Positions 49,805 to 59,260 of a stretch of DNA of 64,000 nucleotides are shown here, in pieces. Below the pieces are notes generated by a model. That model made no database searches. It saw only the letters and a program-made list of their open reading frames with translations, and had not been told where the DNA came from. Made by a program: the position numbers and the translations under genes. Position 1 is the first letter of the stretch; every line of letters starts with the position of its first letter. Source of the stretch: Thermoanaerobaculia bacterium (GTDB taxonomy: Bacteria; Acidobacteriota; Thermoanaerobaculia; UBA5066); NCBI GenBank assembly GCA_022071945.1, contig JAJVIN010000029.1, positions 188,390-252,389 of the forward strand, in the 5' to 3' direction.

Positions 49805-52780
49805 TCAGCGCGCCGGGACCATCCCCGCGAGGACTCCGTATGTCTGAAACAGCCGGGTGTCGATCTCTCGGGCCTTCCGCTCCGCCTCCGGGCGGTCTCC
49901 GCTGCCCAGGCGGCCCGCGAAGAGCCCCTTCAGGAGCCACGCCTCACCGGAATTCGCATCGCGCTCCAGGGCGAGCCGTACGAACTCGAGACCCCGCTCT
50001 GAAGAGCCCCGACCGTCAGCCGAACGGGCCTCGACGAGAGCCGCCAGCAGGAAGGGCTCGACCGAGCGCGGCATCGACGTCATCGCGCGGCGCGCCTTCT
50101 GCCTCGCCACCGCCAAGCTTCTTTTCGGAGAGCGGCCCGAGGCAGCCTCGAGAAACGCCGTCTCTCCCTCGAAGAGATCGAGGCTCGGCTCGGACGCGTT
50201 GATGTGCCTCGCGTTCGCGATCGCCTCGCGTCCCCGCGCGAAGGCGGGAGCCGGATCCCGCCCCGCCACGATCTCGATTCCGGCGGCGGTCGAGTACGCC
50301 CGCGCCGCGAGGGCTTCGTTCTGGAAAACGCCCGGGTTTCTCCGCCGTAGCTCACCGAGAGCCGTCTCGAAGCGTGAGAGCGCGCCCGAGCCGTCCGAGC
50401 GGGACAGAAACGCGAAGCGCACCGCCTGAAGCTCGATCCCCAGGATCTCGCACAAGAGACAGTCGTGGTCGCTGACCTCCTTGCCCGCGCGGAGGCTCTC
50501 CCGTGCCTCCTCCAGCACTGACCGTGGATCCTGTCCCCTCCGGTTCATCCAGCGGGCGAGCGAGGACTTCGCGAGGGCCGAGTTGCAGTACGACGAGAAC
50601 AGCCCCGGGAACTTCGTCATGCAGACCCCGAAGTACTCCACGGCCTTCCCGTACGAGGCGGCAGGATCCAGCCCCTGGCCTTCCTCCCAGTCTCCCTTTT
50701 GCTGGTACGCGATCCCGAGGTTGTCGTAGGCGTAGGCGAGATCGAATCCGGACGGGATGGACTTCTCCGCCGCCGCGATCGACTTGTCGAGCCAGGGCCG
50801 TGGATCGGCCCCCTCCGGAACCAGGCTCTCCGCCCACCTCCAGTAGATGTCGGAGAGCCGCAGCTGTGTCAGCGGATCGTCCGGATCGGCAGTTGCCGCC
50901 TTCAGGCACCACGTCTCCGCCATTGCGTAGCGCTCCACGGGCTTCGTCCTTCGCCTCCAGTCGAACTCCATCAGCTCGCTGTAAAGGGAACAGAGCCCCT
51001 GGTAGGCAACTGGGTAGCTCCGCCCCACCTCGATCGAGCGCAGAAACGCGGCCTCCGCGAGGGCATAGTCCGCGGTGGCTCCCGCCTCGTCACCCCGGTC
51101 GCGCCGCGAGTCCGCCTGCTGCCTGAGCGCCGCCCCTTCCAGGGCCCGCGCCTCATAGTTCCAGGGAACCGCGTCCGCGGCTTTCCGGGCGAGAAGAACG
51201 GCCCGGGCGTGATCCCGTTCGTGGTAGGCCACCATCGCCGCCACGTAATCCGGCGAGTCCAGGACCACCGCTCGCGACTCGCGCAGGTGCAGGAGTGCCG
51301 GCCGGCGGAGCGACTCATCGAGGTGTTTCCTCCGCGCCTCCCGCTCCTGCTTGGTCCTGACGGAGGAGAGGTTTCGGATCTCCTTGTCGTAGAGGAGCGC
51401 GAGAGAAAGGCCCAGAGAGTATGCGGCTTCGGGAGTCCTGTACCCGGCGCTCCAGGCTTTCGCGAGGTGGCGGTGAGCCGTCTCGATCTCGCCGAGCGTC
51501 AAATAGCCGCGCCCCAGCGCATAGTCGCCTGGTCCCGGGAGGGTGGACCCGGCCGCGCTGAGCCGCCTCGCCAGTTCCTCCAGGCGCCCTCGAACGATGG
51601 CGCGCTCACTCCGCACGTCGTGCAGCGGCAGCATGTGAGAGGCGAATCGCATCAGGACCTCGAGTTCCTTGATCTCCTGGCCGAGGTTCTGCGCCATGAG
51701 CGCCCGCTGCCTCGCCACCCACGTGGACCGGATGCCCCATGCCGTCCCAAGGAGCACGATCAGGACGAGCAGGGACAGACTCGCCGTCAAGGGGAGGTTC
51801 TTCCGCGCCGCGCGGCCGAGCCGCTGAGTCAGGCTCGGCGGCCTCGCCAGGATCGGCTCGCCTTCCAGGAAACGCTGGAGGTCCTGTGCAAGCGCCCGGG
51901 CCGACTCGTACCGGTTCCGCGGCTCCTTCTGCAGGCACTTCTGAACGATGATGTCGAGGTCGAGAGGAAAACCCGGAACCTCTTCCCGGATCAGCTTCGG
52001 CTCTCTCTGGATGATCTCGACGAGCGTGTCGAGCGGGCCAGAGCCGCGGAATGGCGGTTTACCCGCAAAGAGTTCGTAGAGGGTCGAGCCGAGACTGAAG
52101 ACATCCGAACGCCGGTCGAGCTTTCTGTTTTCGCCCCGAGCCTGCTCCGGGGACATGTACCACGGCGTCCCGACGATCGACCCGCTGGCCGTCATCCCCT
52201 CGGACTGCGCCTCCCGGGCGAGACCGAAGTCCATGATGTACGGGTGCGGGGTCCCGTCCTCGCGCGTTTCCACGAAGATGTTCGCGGGCTTTACGTCACG
52301 GTGGATCAGGCCGAGCCTGTGCGCGGCATGAAGCCCCTCGGCCGCGTCGCGCATGACGCGGACCTTCTGCGGCAGGCTCATCTCCTTGGCGGCCTCGTTG
52401 AGCGGACGTCCCGCCAGAAACGGCAGCGCGACGAAGGGCTTTCCGTTCACTTCCCCGGCATCGAAGACGGAACAGACGTTGGGGTGATCCACCCTGGCTT
52501 GACGCTGGGCCTCCTGGAGCAGTCTCGCGGCCAGGCCAGGGTCGTCCACTCTGAGGAACTTCAGCGCCACGTGGCGCTTCAGCCGAGGGTCGAACGCCTT
52601 GAAGACACGCCCCATTCCCCCTTCGCCGAGAAACGAGACGAACTCGTAGCGCTCCCAGCCCTCGACGGGGAACGGCGGGGGTCCGCTCGACTCCTCCACC
52701 GGAATTCCGCTCAGGACTCCTTCCGTGGGTCCCGACAGGATTCCGGTGTCGGCATCCTGGAGGTCGTCTATCGAACTCAA
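49805..52780 (-). CDS. Membrane Ser/Thr protein kinase with TPR-like extracytoplasmic region
   Basis: 991 aa from the TTG at 52780 (AAGGAGAG upstream). Kinase domain ~45-310: glycine loop GEGGMG (52-57), VALKF with the catalytic Lys, HRDVKPAN (160-167), DFG (184-186) and MSPEQA. One transmembrane helix lies at ~330-350. The remaining ~640 residues are alpha-helical repeats of TPR type (YALGRGYLTLGEIETAHRHLAKAW, AYDNLGIAYQQKGDWEEG). All catalytic motifs are intact, unlike the kinase-like protein at 31939. Kinase-TPR proteins are common in Acidobacteriota. The targets are unknown. Confidence 0.9.
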   Translation of the reverse strand: MSSIDDLQDADTGILSGPTEGVLSGIPVEESSGPPPFPVEGWERYEFVSFLGEGGMGRVFKAFDPRLKRHVALKFLRVDDPGLAARLLQEAQRQARVDHPNVCSVFDAGEVNGKPFVALPFLAGRPLNEAAKEMSLPQKVRVMRDAAEGLHAAHRLGLIHRDVKPANIFVETREDGTPHPYIMDFGLAREAQSEGMTASGSIVGTPWYMSPEQARGENRKLDRRSDVFSLGSTLYELFAGKPPFRGSGPLDTLVEIIQREPKLIREEVPGFPLDLDIIVQKCLQKEPRNRYESARALAQDLQRFLEGEPILARPPSLTQRLGRAARKNLPLTASLSLLVLIVLLGTAWGIRSTWVARQRALMAQNLGQEIKELEVLMRFASHMLPLHDVRSERAIVRGRLEELARRLSAAGSTLPGPGDYALGRGYLTLGEIETAHRHLAKAWSAGYRTPEAAYSLGLSLALLYDKEIRNLSSVRTKQEREARRKHLDESLRRPALLHLRESRAVVLDSPDYVAAMVAYHERDHARAVLLARKAADAVPWNYEARALEGAALRQQADSRRDRGDEAGATADYALAEAAFLRSIEVGRSYPVAYQGLCSLYSELMEFDWRRRTKPVERYAMAETWCLKAATADPDDPLTQLRLSDIYWRWAESLVPEGADPRPWLDKSIAAAEKSIPSGFDLAYAYDNLGIAYQQKGDWEEGQGLDPAASYGKAVEYFGVCMTKFPGLFSSYCNSALAKSSLARWMNRRGQDPRSVLEEARESLRAGKEVSDHDCLLCEILGIELQAVRFAFLSRSDGSGALSRFETALGELRRRNPGVFQNEALAARAYSTAAGIEIVAGRDPAPAFARGREAIANARHINASEPSLDLFEGETAFLEAASGRSPKRSLAVARQKARRAMTSMPRSVEPFLLAALVEARSADGRGSSERGLEFVRLALERDANSGEAWLLKGLFAGRLGSGDRPEAERKAREIDTRLFQTYGVLAGMVPAR

Positions 52781-52893
52781 TCCAGGTCTCTCCTTGGGCC
52801 TCCCCCGGCCACATCCAGACCCTTCCAGCCACCACTCGGGCCGCGTGAAGGAGGCCGGGCCCCGCGGCCTCTTTCGGCCCCGCCGGCACCTCG

Positions 52894-55800
52894 TCAGTTT
52901 CCGAAGCCGACCGGGCTGCCTCCCGTGGACGCGCCTCCGAAGACGAAGATGTCCGCGCGCTTTGACTGGGGGTTGTTGTCGATCTTCGTCGCGAGAACGG
53001 CGGCGCGGCCGCTCCCGCTCCCCTTCACCACCTCGACCTCGAGCGCCACGTCCTTGTACTCGCTCGAGGAACTCTCCTGGCCCGTGAGCACTCGCAGACA
53101 CCGGTTCACTTGCAGGCGCTGGTACGCCCGCAACTCGTACGTCCGCCTCCCCAGGACCGCGGGCAACCCCTCCCCGCCCGCCTTGACGGCTCTCACCTCA
53201 ACGGTCAAGGGCGCCCCTCCGAGTTCGGCGAGGATCAAGTTCGTCCGGAAGGCAAGGCTCTCTTCCAGGGCCGGGTAGGTGACGACCGAGCGCTCGGGGA
53301 GATCGGCCACCAGCTCGGACGACTCGACGGAGAACAAACCGTAGAGTTCGGTCTCCGGTGTTCCCGGCGCCGGGTTGAACGCCGAGATCGACCGGCCCTT
53401 CGAAAGATCCGTGATGTCGATCGGGGTCGAGGTCTCCGCCGCGACAGAGACCAGCCCCCCTTCGATCTTCAGCATCCCCGACGTGTTTGACGTAATGCCG
53501 AAAACGCTCGAGAGAACATCATCCTTTTGCCAGGCCTTGGGTCCCTCCGCCCGCGGCGGAATGGTCACCGTCACCGGACTGACCGGGGGATCCAGGGGGG
53601 CGTCGGGGACGTATGTCAGGGTCACGGCCGCCGTGCTGCGGCTGAGATTCGCCATCACGAGGCGGGTCGTGTAGAAGGAGTTGTTGGACGCGGCCGAGTG
53701 GACGACGGCGGGGATGAACCCCGTCATCGCGCCATTCGGGTTCCTCGCCGCGGCGCCCTCGCCAGTGGGCTGGTAGATCTCGCCCCCCCGTGAGCTGTAG
53801 CTACCCGAGGCGTTGTCGATGACAGTGGCAAAGACCGTCGCCGCCCCTTCCCCCGACACGGGCCACACTTCCGCCGACCCGCTCTCGAAAGAGACCCCCT
53901 CCGGCAGGAGCTTCTCGACATTCAACTGGGCTTTCGAGTGCTCTCTGAGGTAGAGCGGCGCCTCTCCCAGTTTCTGTCCCTCCTCGTCGAAGAGGGCAAC
54001 CCTCAGGTTGATCTCCTTGCCCTTCGTCTCCGAGAAGATCAAGTTGGTGCGGCTGCCGGCCTTGCCGCCCCTGAGGCCAGGGAGAACGGCGGCCGAGTCC
54101 GTTGTTTCCGCGGCATTCGCCGCCGTCCTGCCAGCCGCGAGAGCCTTTCTGACTCCCGTGCCCGACAGTGAGATCGGGATCTCGGCTCCGTAGCGCGCGA
54201 TCGCGCCCGGTTTCTTCGAGATTGTGTCGGCCGTGGAACGGATCGACAGTTGACCGAGAGCCTGCGACCGGATCTCCACCTGTCCCGAAACGCTCTCGAG
54301 GCCAAAGGCCCCCTTCACGAGGTCGGACAAGCGATACGTGGCGGATCCCGGCACCAAGATCCTGACCTTCCGGACACCCGTCCCGGAGAGGCCCGAGACT
54401 CCGTCCGGAGTGAAGTAGAAGTCCGACGCGAGATTCGCGCTGGACCGGTTTCGGACCCATCCCTCGGAGACGAAGAACGTCCCCCCGACTCCCGAGCCGT
54501 TCACCGCGGAACCGAGGACCATCGAGAACTGGCCGTTCTCCAGGGGTGGCCGGCCCGCGCCATCCTCGACGGCCGGGGGCTCCTCGTCGAAGACCTGCGC
54601 GATGGCGGCCTCCTCGGGTCCGCCATCGGCGTTGAAGAAGGCGAGATTCGTCACGAGCGGCGGCACCCCGTCGCCCGCCGTTCGGCGCGAGCGGTCGACG
54701 CTCACCCCGTACTCGCGGACCTCGTCCGGCGACAGAGGCGTCACGAAATCCCCGTCCACCAACAGCCACGCTCCTGCCGGACCGACTCTCGGGACGACCC
54801 TGATGGGATCGCTCGATGTGTTCCTCACGCTGATCGTCTGGCGAGACGGACTCTCGGAAGCGGCGGCACGGAAGTGGAGTTCCCCGGTTCCCTCGAGGGC
54901 GAGCCGTGAACCCGCTCCGCCTCCCGGAGTTCCCGAAAGGACGGACAGAATCACCGGAGTGGCGAAGAAACCCCCTTCCCACGTGCCCTGGATGGAACCC
55001 TGGCGGACCCCGGCCGCGGATGTGGCTTTGGGAACGAGGTGAACCGTGACCGGGACGTCGCCTTCAGGGGCAACATCCGCGGTCTCGCGGTCGAGGGTGA
55101 GGAATCCTCCGGACGCCTGGAGCCTCAGGGAGGAGGCCACCCCCCCGGCATTCCGGATGACGAGCGTCCCGGCTGGCTGCGCGGATTCGTCACCCGCCTG
55201 CTTGACGATGACGGGCAAGGCCGAAATGACCGCGAAGAAGGCCGGGGCGGGTTTCACTGTGACTGTCAGCGGGTCCGACCAGTCGCTGGCACAGTCGGTG
55301 GCCGCAACAGCCTGAACGCGGACACACTGGCTCCCGGTGACGCCGCGCTCGGTCGTGAGGGTGATCCCGGGATTGCGGACCGCGAACAACTGAGGGTTCT
55401 CACAGGCCGCGGAGCGGGACACCGCGACGCGGTACGTCCCCCCGCCCGTCCCTCCGAAGAGGCTGGTCCACGTGACGGTATAGGGACTTCCGGAGGCCAC
55501 GACTCCCGGCGTGGTCTCGATCCGGGGTGTGGCCGGCCGGGAGCAGTCCGTCACCTCGAACCGGTATCGCGCTTCCACGGAGCATCCCCGGGCGTCGGTC
55601 GCCGTGACCCAGATGTCGGCGGTACCCGGGGTCGTGAACGTCCCGGAAAGGACGCCCCCCTCGATCGACGGGATGGCGATCTGTGAATCGCCGCGCCGGC
55701 CAATCGCCCATGTGTACGGACTCTGGCCGCCGGTCGCCGTCAGCGCGACCGAATAAGGAACGTTGATCCGCGCCGGAGGGATCGTCTCGGGAGAAATCGT

Positions 55801-56544
55801 GATGGTGGGGCAGGTTTGGCCCGGCTGAGTGACGGTGAAGACCTTCGCCGCGGCCGTGATCGTGCCCGTGCGCGAGGCCGTCCCGGGATTGGCGCCGACC
55901 GAGTAGGTCACGGGCCCTGTCCCCGTGCCGCCCGTCGTCGCCAGTGTGATCCAGGATGTGGAGGTGCTCGCGGTCCAGGCGCACGAGGGAGCGCTCGCCT
56001 GAACGGAGAAGAAGAGGTTGGAGCCTCCTGACCGGGGGACAGTGGCGCTCTGCGAACTCAGGGAATAGGTGCAAGAAACGGCCGGGTCCCACTCACACAC
56101 CCACTTGTAGGTTCGGGTCGGGTAGGCCGGGGCACCGTCGTTATCCCACTTGCCGGAGTACCCGGCCCACATGTTGATCTGGTTCTGCTGGTTGACGCCG
56201 CTGGGCTGTCCGGGAGCCCAGTTCGCGTAGCTGAAGGTCTCGCCCGTCACCCACTTCCAGGCACCCGAGCCGGCGTCGTAGGAGCCGCCCAGCCACATCG
56301 TGTAATTGCCGAAGCTCGCGAAGATGAAGTCGTTCTCCTGGGCCGACGTGACGGTCGCCAGATAGCCGCCGGCGGCCTGACAGCTGGTCCGGGCCCCGTC
56401 CCAGGTGGCCGCCGAGTCGATCCGTTGGTAGGAGTGGTTGTTCTGCGGGTTCACGAGCTTCTGTGAATCCGCCAGGAGAGGGGCCGCTGTGGCGACGAGA
56501 AACAGGGCGGCAAGGAACCACTGGCACAAGACGCGTGGGGACAA
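52894..56544 (-). CDS. Large secreted protein with C-type lectin, BACON-like and Ig-like domains
   Basis: 1216 aa. I use the TTG at 56544 because AAGGAGG lies 5 nt upstream and it starts a clean signal peptide (SPRVLCQWFLAALFLVATA). The ATG at 56568 adds eight residues but has a poor ribosome site. A C-type lectin domain (~30-155) shows WDGARTSCQAAGGYLATVTS, WLGGS, GEPN-like GQPSG and WVCEW. A BACON-like module (CAWTASTSTSWITL) and Ig/fibronectin-like modules follow. The C-terminal ~600 residues repeat a beta domain (TNLIFSETKGKEINLRV, TNLILAELGGAPLTVEV) of the type seen in the hydrolase at 47030. A surface adhesin role is inferred. Confidence 0.78.
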   Translation of the reverse strand: MSPRVLCQWFLAALFLVATAAPLLADSQKLVNPQNNHSYQRIDSAATWDGARTSCQAAGGYLATVTSAQENDFIFASFGNYTMWLGGSYDAGSGAWKWVTGETFSYANWAPGQPSGVNQQNQINMWAGYSGKWDNDGAPAYPTRTYKWVCEWDPAVSCTYSLSSQSATVPRSGGSNLFFSVQASAPSCAWTASTSTSWITLATTGGTGTGPVTYSVGANPGTASRTGTITAAAKVFTVTQPGQTCPTITISPETIPPARINVPYSVALTATGGQSPYTWAIGRRGDSQIAIPSIEGGVLSGTFTTPGTADIWVTATDARGCSVEARYRFEVTDCSRPATPRIETTPGVVASGSPYTVTWTSLFGGTGGGTYRVAVSRSAACENPQLFAVRNPGITLTTERGVTGSQCVRVQAVAATDCASDWSDPLTVTVKPAPAFFAVISALPVIVKQAGDESAQPAGTLVIRNAGGVASSLRLQASGGFLTLDRETADVAPEGDVPVTVHLVPKATSAAGVRQGSIQGTWEGGFFATPVILSVLSGTPGGGAGSRLALEGTGELHFRAAASESPSRQTISVRNTSSDPIRVVPRVGPAGAWLLVDGDFVTPLSPDEVREYGVSVDRSRRTAGDGVPPLVTNLAFFNADGGPEEAAIAQVFDEEPPAVEDGAGRPPLENGQFSMVLGSAVNGSGVGGTFFVSEGWVRNRSSANLASDFYFTPDGVSGLSGTGVRKVRILVPGSATYRLSDLVKGAFGLESVSGQVEIRSQALGQLSIRSTADTISKKPGAIARYGAEIPISLSGTGVRKALAAGRTAANAAETTDSAAVLPGLRGGKAGSRTNLIFSETKGKEINLRVALFDEEGQKLGEAPLYLREHSKAQLNVEKLLPEGVSFESGSAEVWPVSGEGAATVFATVIDNASGSYSSRGGEIYQPTGEGAAARNPNGAMTGFIPAVVHSAASNNSFYTTRLVMANLSRSTAAVTLTYVPDAPLDPPVSPVTVTIPPRAEGPKAWQKDDVLSSVFGITSNTSGMLKIEGGLVSVAAETSTPIDITDLSKGRSISAFNPAPGTPETELYGLFSVESSELVADLPERSVVTYPALEESLAFRTNLILAELGGAPLTVEVRAVKAGGEGLPAVLGRRTYELRAYQRLQVNRCLRVLTGQESSSSEYKDVALEVEVVKGSGSGRAAVLATKIDNNPQSKRADIFVFGGASTGGSPVGFGN

Positions 56545-56672
56545 AACGGCCTCCTTGTAGAAGAGCATCCAGACCTGGTTGGCGGGTGAAGTAGATAATT
56601 TTACACGGCCGGAGCCGGGCCGGAGTGGTCAGATTGCACTCTCAGACTTGAGGATTCGCGCACCCTGCTTTT

Positions 56673-56686
56673 CTCAGTATCGAGAG
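56673..56686 (-). repeat. Intergenic 14-mer CTCARDWWCGASAG, copy 6
   Basis: CTCAGTATCGAGAG, 129 bp upstream of the lectin-protein start. It is followed by CCTCC and a short inverted repeat (CTCCAAACTGGAG). Confidence 0.5.
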
Positions 56687-56937
56687 CCTCCAAACTGGAG
56701 GGCGGTTTCTTTTCGCTTCCGGTGCCCTGTTGACCCGTGATTCCGAGTGGGGCGGCCGCGCCCTTCATGATTCACGCCCCGGCATGTCTGGACTGGCAAG
56801 CCGATTGCGACACCACACATGGAACCGTTGTCACATTCACAGGAAACCGGGGCCCGGCGGTCTGGTGTTCACGCGACTTTGCCGCGTCCCGCTTCATGGA
56901 TCCTCGATCCCCTGGCGCCGTTGACCTTTCCCTCCCA
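56687..56937. other. Unassigned region upstream of an intrinsic terminator
   Basis: No recognised gene. Open frames are short and motif-free. Because a + strand terminator follows, this stretch could carry a small RNA or a regulatory leader; I could not match it to any RNA family I know. Confidence 0.3.
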
Positions 56938-56976
56938 GACCCTCCCCCCAGCCAGAGCCAGGGAGGGTCTCTTTTT
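56938..56976 (+). terminator. Intrinsic terminator/attenuator upstream of the vWA gene
   Basis: 9-bp stem GACCCTCCC/GGGAGGGTC (56938-56946 and 56961-56969) with a 14-nt loop, followed directly by TCTTTTT. It is the most canonical terminator in the window. No + strand gene ends just before it, and the vWA start is 36 bp downstream. Confidence 0.75.
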
Positions 56977-57011
56977 CCAGCCCCCGGTTTGCGGGTTTCG
57001 GAGCTGAGCTG

Positions 57012-58430
57012 ATGCGTTTCAGGATGGGACCTCTCACCGCGCTCCTCTCCCTGGGGATCCTCGCCACTGCCGGCGGAGGGTTCGCGAGCGGTGCGTCCCA
57101 AGGTGAGACTCCGCCCGGGGCTGGCAAGAGGGTGGTTTTCATCCTCGACGCCTCGGGCAGCATGAAGGCCAAGCTGGGCGCGGGAACCCGGATCACAGCC
57201 GCCAAGGACGTCATGACGCAGCTCATCCGGGATCTCCCGTCCGGAGTCGAGTTCGGCGTCCTTGCGTACGGGCACAGGCGAAAAGACGACTGCGCCGACA
57301 TCGAGGAGATCATCCCGCTGGGCCAGCCGTCGAAGAATGCGGCCATCCTGGCGGTCCAGAAGCTCGCCGCGGCCGGGAAGACACCCATCACGGCCTCCGT
57401 CAGGCTAGCGGCTCAGAGGCTCGGGCCGGGTGGCGGGCCCGGGGCGATCATCCTCGTATCCGACGGCGAGGAGACCTGCGCGGACGACCCCTGCGCCGCG
57501 GTGCGGGACCTGAAACGGGGAGGCATTGCCTTCACTCTCCACGCCGTCGGATTCGGCGTGACTCAGAAAGAGGCCAGGCAGCTCGAGTGCCTCGCGAAAG
57601 AGGGGGGAGGCACCTACGCGAGCGCCGCCAACGCGAAGGAACTCCTCGACGCTCTCGAGAGAGTCCAGAGAGCCGAAGTCGCCACGGGCGAACTCTCCCT
57701 CACGGCCAGAAAACAGGGGAAGCAATTGCAGGCGGAGGTCGTCATCGCGTCAGCGGGGGGCTCGCGCGTGGAGGGCGGCTGGACGAGCGCCCGCGATCCG
57801 CGCGTCTTTCGCCTCCTGCCCGGAACGTACGACGTCACGGTGACCGATACCTCGGTTTCGCCGAGGGCGGCACGAACCGCGAAGGGACTCACCGTCAAGG
57901 CAGGCGAACGGACGGAGAAGGACTTCGAGTTCTCGCTCGAGGGCCAGCTCGCTCTGTCGGCCTTCAAGAACGGACAGAGGATTCCCGCCGAGTTCACCGT
58001 GATCAAGCTGCCCGAGAGGACACGGATAGACGGCGGCTGGCTCTCGACAAGCGGTCCGGTGAGCATGCGGCTCCTCGCCGGGTCTTACGAGGCCGTGGCC
58101 CGGGACAACCGGGTAGCGAAGTCCGACCAGCGCGCGGCCTTCGAGATCAAGTCCGGCGAGACCACCACGGTCGATCTGCGCGGTTTTCTCGAGGCAGAAG
58201 TCGAGGTCTCGGCCATCCGTGACGGCAAGAGGATCCGCTGTGAGTTCTCCTTGAGGCGTCGCGAGGGCGGACTTGCGGACGGCGGTTACCTCTCGTCCGA
58301 ACGCCCTCGAACGTGCTTCGTCCTGCCCGGTAACTACGACCTTGAGGTGCGGTGCGGGGAAGAAAAGAAGAAGCAGGAAGGGATCACGCTCGTTCACGGA
58401 GACAGAAAGACAGTGGAGGTCCCGTTCTGA
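57012..58430 (+). CDS. Secreted von Willebrand factor A protein with three C-terminal beta repeats
   Basis: 472 aa. A signal peptide (to ~residue 28) is followed by a vWA domain (~38-215) with the MIDAS motif DASGSM and ILVSDGEETC. Three ~75-residue repeats follow, each marked by an Ala/Glu-rich strand, an xDGGW/Y-type turn and an LPG/LAGxYxV strand (VEGGWTSARDPRVFRLLPGTY, IDGGWLSTSGPVSMRLLAGSY, ADGGYLSSERPRTCFVLPGNY). Metal-dependent protein binding in the periplasm is the likely activity; the partner is unknown. GGAG precedes the ATG, downstream of a terminator-like hairpin. Confidence 0.83.
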   Translation: MRFRMGPLTALLSLGILATAGGGFASGASQGETPPGAGKRVVFILDASGSMKAKLGAGTRITAAKDVMTQLIRDLPSGVEFGVLAYGHRRKDDCADIEEIIPLGQPSKNAAILAVQKLAAAGKTPITASVRLAAQRLGPGGGPGAIILVSDGEETCADDPCAAVRDLKRGGIAFTLHAVGFGVTQKEARQLECLAKEGGGTYASAANAKELLDALERVQRAEVATGELSLTARKQGKQLQAEVVIASAGGSRVEGGWTSARDPRVFRLLPGTYDVTVTDTSVSPRAARTAKGLTVKAGERTEKDFEFSLEGQLALSAFKNGQRIPAEFTVIKLPERTRIDGGWLSTSGPVSMRLLAGSYEAVARDNRVAKSDQRAAFEIKSGETTTVDLRGFLEAEVEVSAIRDGKRIRCEFSLRRREGGLADGGYLSSERPRTCFVLPGNYDLEVRCGEEKKKQEGITLVHGDRKTVEVPF

Positions 58431-58548
58431 GGCGGATTCATCGCGTGGCGCGCGTCCCTGTTCCGCCAGCGCCTTCCGCGAAGAGACCATTTCACGAGCG
58501 TCTCCGAACGCTCGACGGAACCATCGCACGGTAAAGGAGCGAGAACCA

Positions 58549-58656
58549 TGACCACACTCGGAGAGGCACTCCACCGGGGACCTTCGAACCTCCAGCGAGC
58601 CGAGCCGTCGGACAGGCGGCTCGCGGAGAAAGAAACATGCGGCATCTCGTCGTAGA
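58549..58656 (+). CDS. Short upstream ORF overlapping the next gene
   Basis: 35 aa (MTTLGEALHRGPSN onward) with a strong AAAGGAG nine bases before its ATG. Its end overlaps the start of the gene at 58637 by 20 bases. It could be a leader peptide coupling translation of that gene. No family is recognised. Confidence 0.35.
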
Positions 58657-59107
58657 CAAGCCAACCCTCCGGCACGCGGCGGCCACGGCGCTGGGCCAGG
58701 CCTTTTTCACGCTGATCGACCGGCTCAAGTACGTCCACGTCCCCGTCGATGGACGGACTCTGTCCTACCAGGCAGGGCTCACCCGGAGCTACGACCTCCT
58801 GCCGGCGCACGGCTGGGTAGTTGGGATGTCGCGAATCCACGCCAGGGAACTCGCCGCTGGCAACAACACCAACAGGGACAAGGTGGGCGTGGCCTCCTTC
58901 CCGGACTACCTGCTCTTCGGTGAGGTCGTCAGCTACGAGCAGGGCTACCTGAGTTTCTGCACCAAGATCGATGACATCGAGACAGGGGTCATCAAGCACA
59001 TATCCAATGTTTCCGGGCAGTGTCCGGACTTGCCACGGTTCCACCGCTTGCTCTACCAGGGATTGGCCGAACTCCGCGTCCGGTTCGGGAAAGCAAAGTC
59101 CTGGTGA
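58637..59107 (+). CDS. Hypothetical protein
   Basis: 156 aa with no signal peptide or membrane helix. The segment DYLLFGEVVSYEQGYLSFCTKIDDIETGVI looks like one module of the lipoprotein/CsgG-like fold in which a protein reports a named cellular variable. The rest does not support that family, so I leave it unassigned. GGAGAAAG precedes the ATG. Confidence 0.55.
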   Translation: MRHLVVDKPTLRHAAATALGQAFFTLIDRLKYVHVPVDGRTLSYQAGLTRSYDLLPAHGWVVGMSRIHARELAAGNNTNRDKVGVASFPDYLLFGEVVSYEQGYLSFCTKIDDIETGVIKHISNVSGQCPDLPRFHRLLYQGLAELRVRFGKAKSW

Positions 59108-59260
59108 CGGGGACGGCCTCGGACTCCGGCAATCACCGGGCCTCGGCGCGTGAAGGTCATGCCTTTCCTCCCTCGGCCGCGTAGTCGAGAAGCCCGAGCA
59201 TTCCTCTGGATCGCCACGACCGGGTATCCTGGCCGAGTTCCTCCACGAGAGCGTCCATCA

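Noticed and set aside
56725-56930. tRNA, SRP RNA or riboswitch before the vWA terminator
   Set aside because: I looked for a T-arm, an SRP tetraloop region and a c-di-GMP-type core and found none.
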